Part shown: in pieces, positions 31,763-33,139 of the stretch
How the letters are laid out: each line of letters begins with the position of its first letter
How positions within the stretch are numbered: position 1 is the stretch's first letter
DNA from: Candidatus Sericytochromatia bacterium S15B-MN24 CBMW_12
Lineage (GTDB): Bacteria > Cyanobacteriota > Sericytochromatia > S15B-MN24 > UBA4093
Direction of reading: 5' to 3'
DNA length: 33,139 nucleotides
Assembly (NCBI GenBank): GCA_002083825.1
Contig: DAZV01000057.1
Location: 199,284 to 232,422 of the forward strand
Program-made: the position numbers and the translations under genes
The notes under the pieces: model-generated
The model's database searches: none
What the model saw: only the letters and a program-made list of their open reading frames with translations
Told to the model about the DNA's origin: nothing

Positions 31763-31928
31763 TAAACATCCTAATTAGCGTTGCGTAGGTTTGGTACAGG
31801 GAGCGAGGGTTGTAACCCTTGGCTGAAGTCAAGATCGACCCTGTCGTGTTTAAAGGGCGATCGGCATTTAACCATTAGCTGGCATTTCCATGTCAAGTGT
31901 CCCAAGTCAATTCAACGCTATTTAGCCC
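31763..31928. other. AT-rich intergenic stretch, no gene supported
   Basis: This lies between the IS1634 right end and the next gene. It contains an AGGGTTGTAACCCT inverted repeat (31804-31817) and short unsupported ORFs. An 85-aa plus-strand ORF overlaps the following gene and shows no coding signal. Confidence 0.5.
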
Positions 31929-32471
31929 TTACTCAAACTCTTCAATACCAAGCCCTGAGACGACAAAATGAGGCAGATCCGCTCCAGGACGAAAAAAACG
32001 CCAGTGTTCACCCTTGGACGAATCTGGAAACAGGATAAGCCTGTAACCAACTGAGAAGGTGATTGCAACGCCGCAGAGTTCATCGGCATCAATGGCCTCG
32101 ACTATCAATGATTCGGTCACATTGACGGGCGAGCGAGTACGGAGATCGGAACCTCGTAGCAAGTCTGCAACGCGCTTATCTTGCCGGTTGCCGTCCTTCT
32201 GGTAATCCCAGGAGTCCCAGTCAAAGCTTTCATCTGGTTCTTCGGCCGGTTCATAGAGGTCAGCTCTGCCAGTAATGATGCCTTCAGGGCCTTCGAGACG
32301 CCAAGGACACTGGATATGAAGGGCAAACTCCCCGACAGTCCCCTTCCTATGCTGGCGTAACGAGCCGAACCCAAAGATACGCATATCAGCCGCACGTTGG
32401 GAGATCGAGAGTCCAAGGCCGATTAGCGGCTTGAGTTCCGAGCAGATCCTTTCGGCGTTTGACAGCATCAT
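31929..32471 (-). CDS. Orphan protein resembling polymorphic-toxin immunity-type families
   Basis: The 180-aa product (ATG 32471 or the adjacent ATG 32468; AAAGGGTGAGG upstream) has the order MRIFGFGSL, GEFALHIQCPWRLEGPEGII, TGRADLYEP, then GEHWRFFRPGADLPHFVV. This layout (EYALH-x-QCxWR, gap, EHWR-F, HFVV) recurs in small solitary proteins often found among toxin immunity genes. The link is from memory of the pattern, not a search. No signal peptide. No partner toxin is visible. It is AT-richer than the core and lies between two insertion sequences. Confidence 0.5.
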   Translation of the reverse strand: MMLSNAERICSELKPLIGLGLSISQRAADMRIFGFGSLRQHRKGTVGEFALHIQCPWRLEGPEGIITGRADLYEPAEEPDESFDWDSWDYQKDGNRQDKRVADLLRGSDLRTRSPVNVTESLIVEAIDADELCGVAITFSVGYRLILFPDSSKGEHWRFFRPGADLPHFVVSGLGIEEFE

Positions 32472-32495
32472 TTCCTCACCCTTTGCCCTCAATCA

Positions 32496-33139
32496 TGGGC
32501 TTCCCCCGATTTCGTGGACAATCGGTTAAGCGGGTAGCCGGATCATCCCGGCGGTCTTGATTTCGAATTGTAGCGGACTCAGGTAACCAAGGGAAGAGTG
32601 CCGTCGCTGGCGGTTGTAGAAGACCTCGATGTACTCGAAGATGGCTTGCCGGGCTTCGTTCCGGGTGGCGAAGCACCGCTGATGGATGAGCTCGGTCTTG
32701 ATCGTCGAGACGAAGCTCTCAGACACGGCGTTGTCCCAGCAGTTGCCCTTCCGTCTCATGCTGACCTGGAAGCCGTACCGGGCCAGGGCCTGGCGGTAAT
32801 CCTCGCTGGCATACTGGCTCCCTCGATCGGAATGGTGGAGGATCCCGCCGTCCGGCACGCCGCGGTTGGCGACGGCCATGGAGAGGGCTCCGAGCACGAG
32901 GTACCGATCGATGAACTGCGACATGGCCCAGCCCACGACCCGGCGGGAGTGGAGATCCAGCAACACCGCCAGGTACAGCCAGCCTTCGGAGGTCGGAATG
33001 TACGTGATGTCCCCCACCCAAGCCTGGTTGGGGGCCGATCGCGTGAAGTCGCGGGCCAAGATGTTCTCCGCGATGGGCTGTTGGTGATTCGAGTCAGTGG
33101 TCTTGGGCTTGAATGGTCGGCGACGCCGAGCTTTCAGCC
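32496..33139 (-). mobile_element. IS3-family element, cut by window edge
   Basis: One end is visible: GGCTTCCCCCGATTTCGTGGACA near 32498-32520, a typical IS3-family terminal repeat, just beyond the orfB stop. The other end and orfA lie outside the window. It differs from the remnant at 28864. Confidence 0.75.
32526..33139 (-). CDS. IS3-family transposase OrfB (IS150-like), N-terminus outside window
   Basis: The frame is open to the right edge (KARRRRPFKPKTTDSNHQQ), so the protein continues beyond it. The integrase core is whole: Asp in WVGDITYIPT, Asp in HHSDRGSQYAS and Glu in NAVSESFVSTIKTE. It ends with YNRQRRHSSLGYLSPLQFE. In IS3 elements OrfB is normally made by a -1 frameshift from OrfA, which cannot be seen here. 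No disabling mutation in the visible part. Confidence 0.92.
   Translation of the reverse strand, partial: LKARRRRPFKPKTTDSNHQQPIAENILARDFTRSAPNQAWVGDITYIPTSEGWLYLAVLLDLHSRRVVGWAMSQFIDRYLVLGALSMAVANRGVPDGGILHHSDRGSQYASEDYRQALARYGFQVSMRRKGNCWDNAVSESFVSTIKTELIHQRCFATRNEARQAIFEYIEVFYNRQRRHSSLGYLSPLQFEIKTAGMIRLPA

Noticed and set aside
31781..32038. 85-aa plus-strand ORF
   Set aside because: It overlaps the end of the immunity-like gene, has no RBS and no recognisable similarity.

Overview
The window is high-GC DNA from a diderm bacterium. Strong AGGAGG-type ribosome binding sites, several lipobox lipoproteins and two signal-peptide proteins that look like outer-membrane beta-barrels support this. 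No rRNA, tRNA or marker protein allows a firm classification. The IPT/TIG and carboxypeptidase-regulatory-like lipoproteins would fit an environmental lineage such as the non-photosynthetic relatives of cyanobacteria, but that is only a guess. Coding density is high from position 1 to about 28.6 kb. The last 4.5 kb is an insertion-sequence-rich, AT-richer accessory patch.

Layout. 1-2009: C-terminal part of a large AAA/TPR signalling ATPase. 2085-7235: envelope genes (a 720-aa IPT/TIG lipoprotein, a barrel-like exported protein, a zinc-ribbon membrane protein with a possible 30-aa coupled leader ORF, and a proline-rich lipoprotein). 7246-10406: a small acidic protein, a radical SAM enzyme, a second barrel-like protein preceded by nine tandem Shine-Dalgarno-like repeats, and a lipoprotein. 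10536-14638: type II NADH dehydrogenase, divergent from a dihydrolipoamide dehydrogenase-type flavoprotein that is coupled to serC. 14812-16700: small ORFs and a PF10023-type aminopeptidase lipoprotein.

16903-26543 is the metabolic core. A tightly packed operon encodes a small MshEN-like (GspE N-terminal-like) repeat protein, a NagZ-type GH3 N-acetylglucosaminidase, and a CUT1-type sugar ABC importer (lipoprotein binding protein plus two permeases, no ATPase). A DUF4382-like lipoprotein and a DUF2252 lipoprotein follow. On the opposite strand lies one long gene fusing 1,6-anhydro-MurNAc kinase (AnmK) to MurNAc-6-phosphate etherase (MurQ), with a good internal start site for MurQ alone. NagZ, AnmK and MurQ are consecutive steps of peptidoglycan recycling, so the ABC importer is a reasonable candidate for the uptake step.

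26640-28669: a TnpB-type RuvC nuclease gene with all catalytic and zinc-binding residues lies just upstream of, and in the same uninterrupted frame as, a phasin-like gene that keeps its own ribosome binding site. No TnpA is present, and a nested stem-loop near the end of the nuclease domain could be part of an omega RNA. This is the most interesting locus. 28670-33139: an IS3-family remnant, a low-GC exported orphan, a complete IS1634-family element (2,038 bp, 14-bp inverted repeats, no target duplication seen), an orphan resembling immunity-type families, and an IS3-family element running off the right edge.
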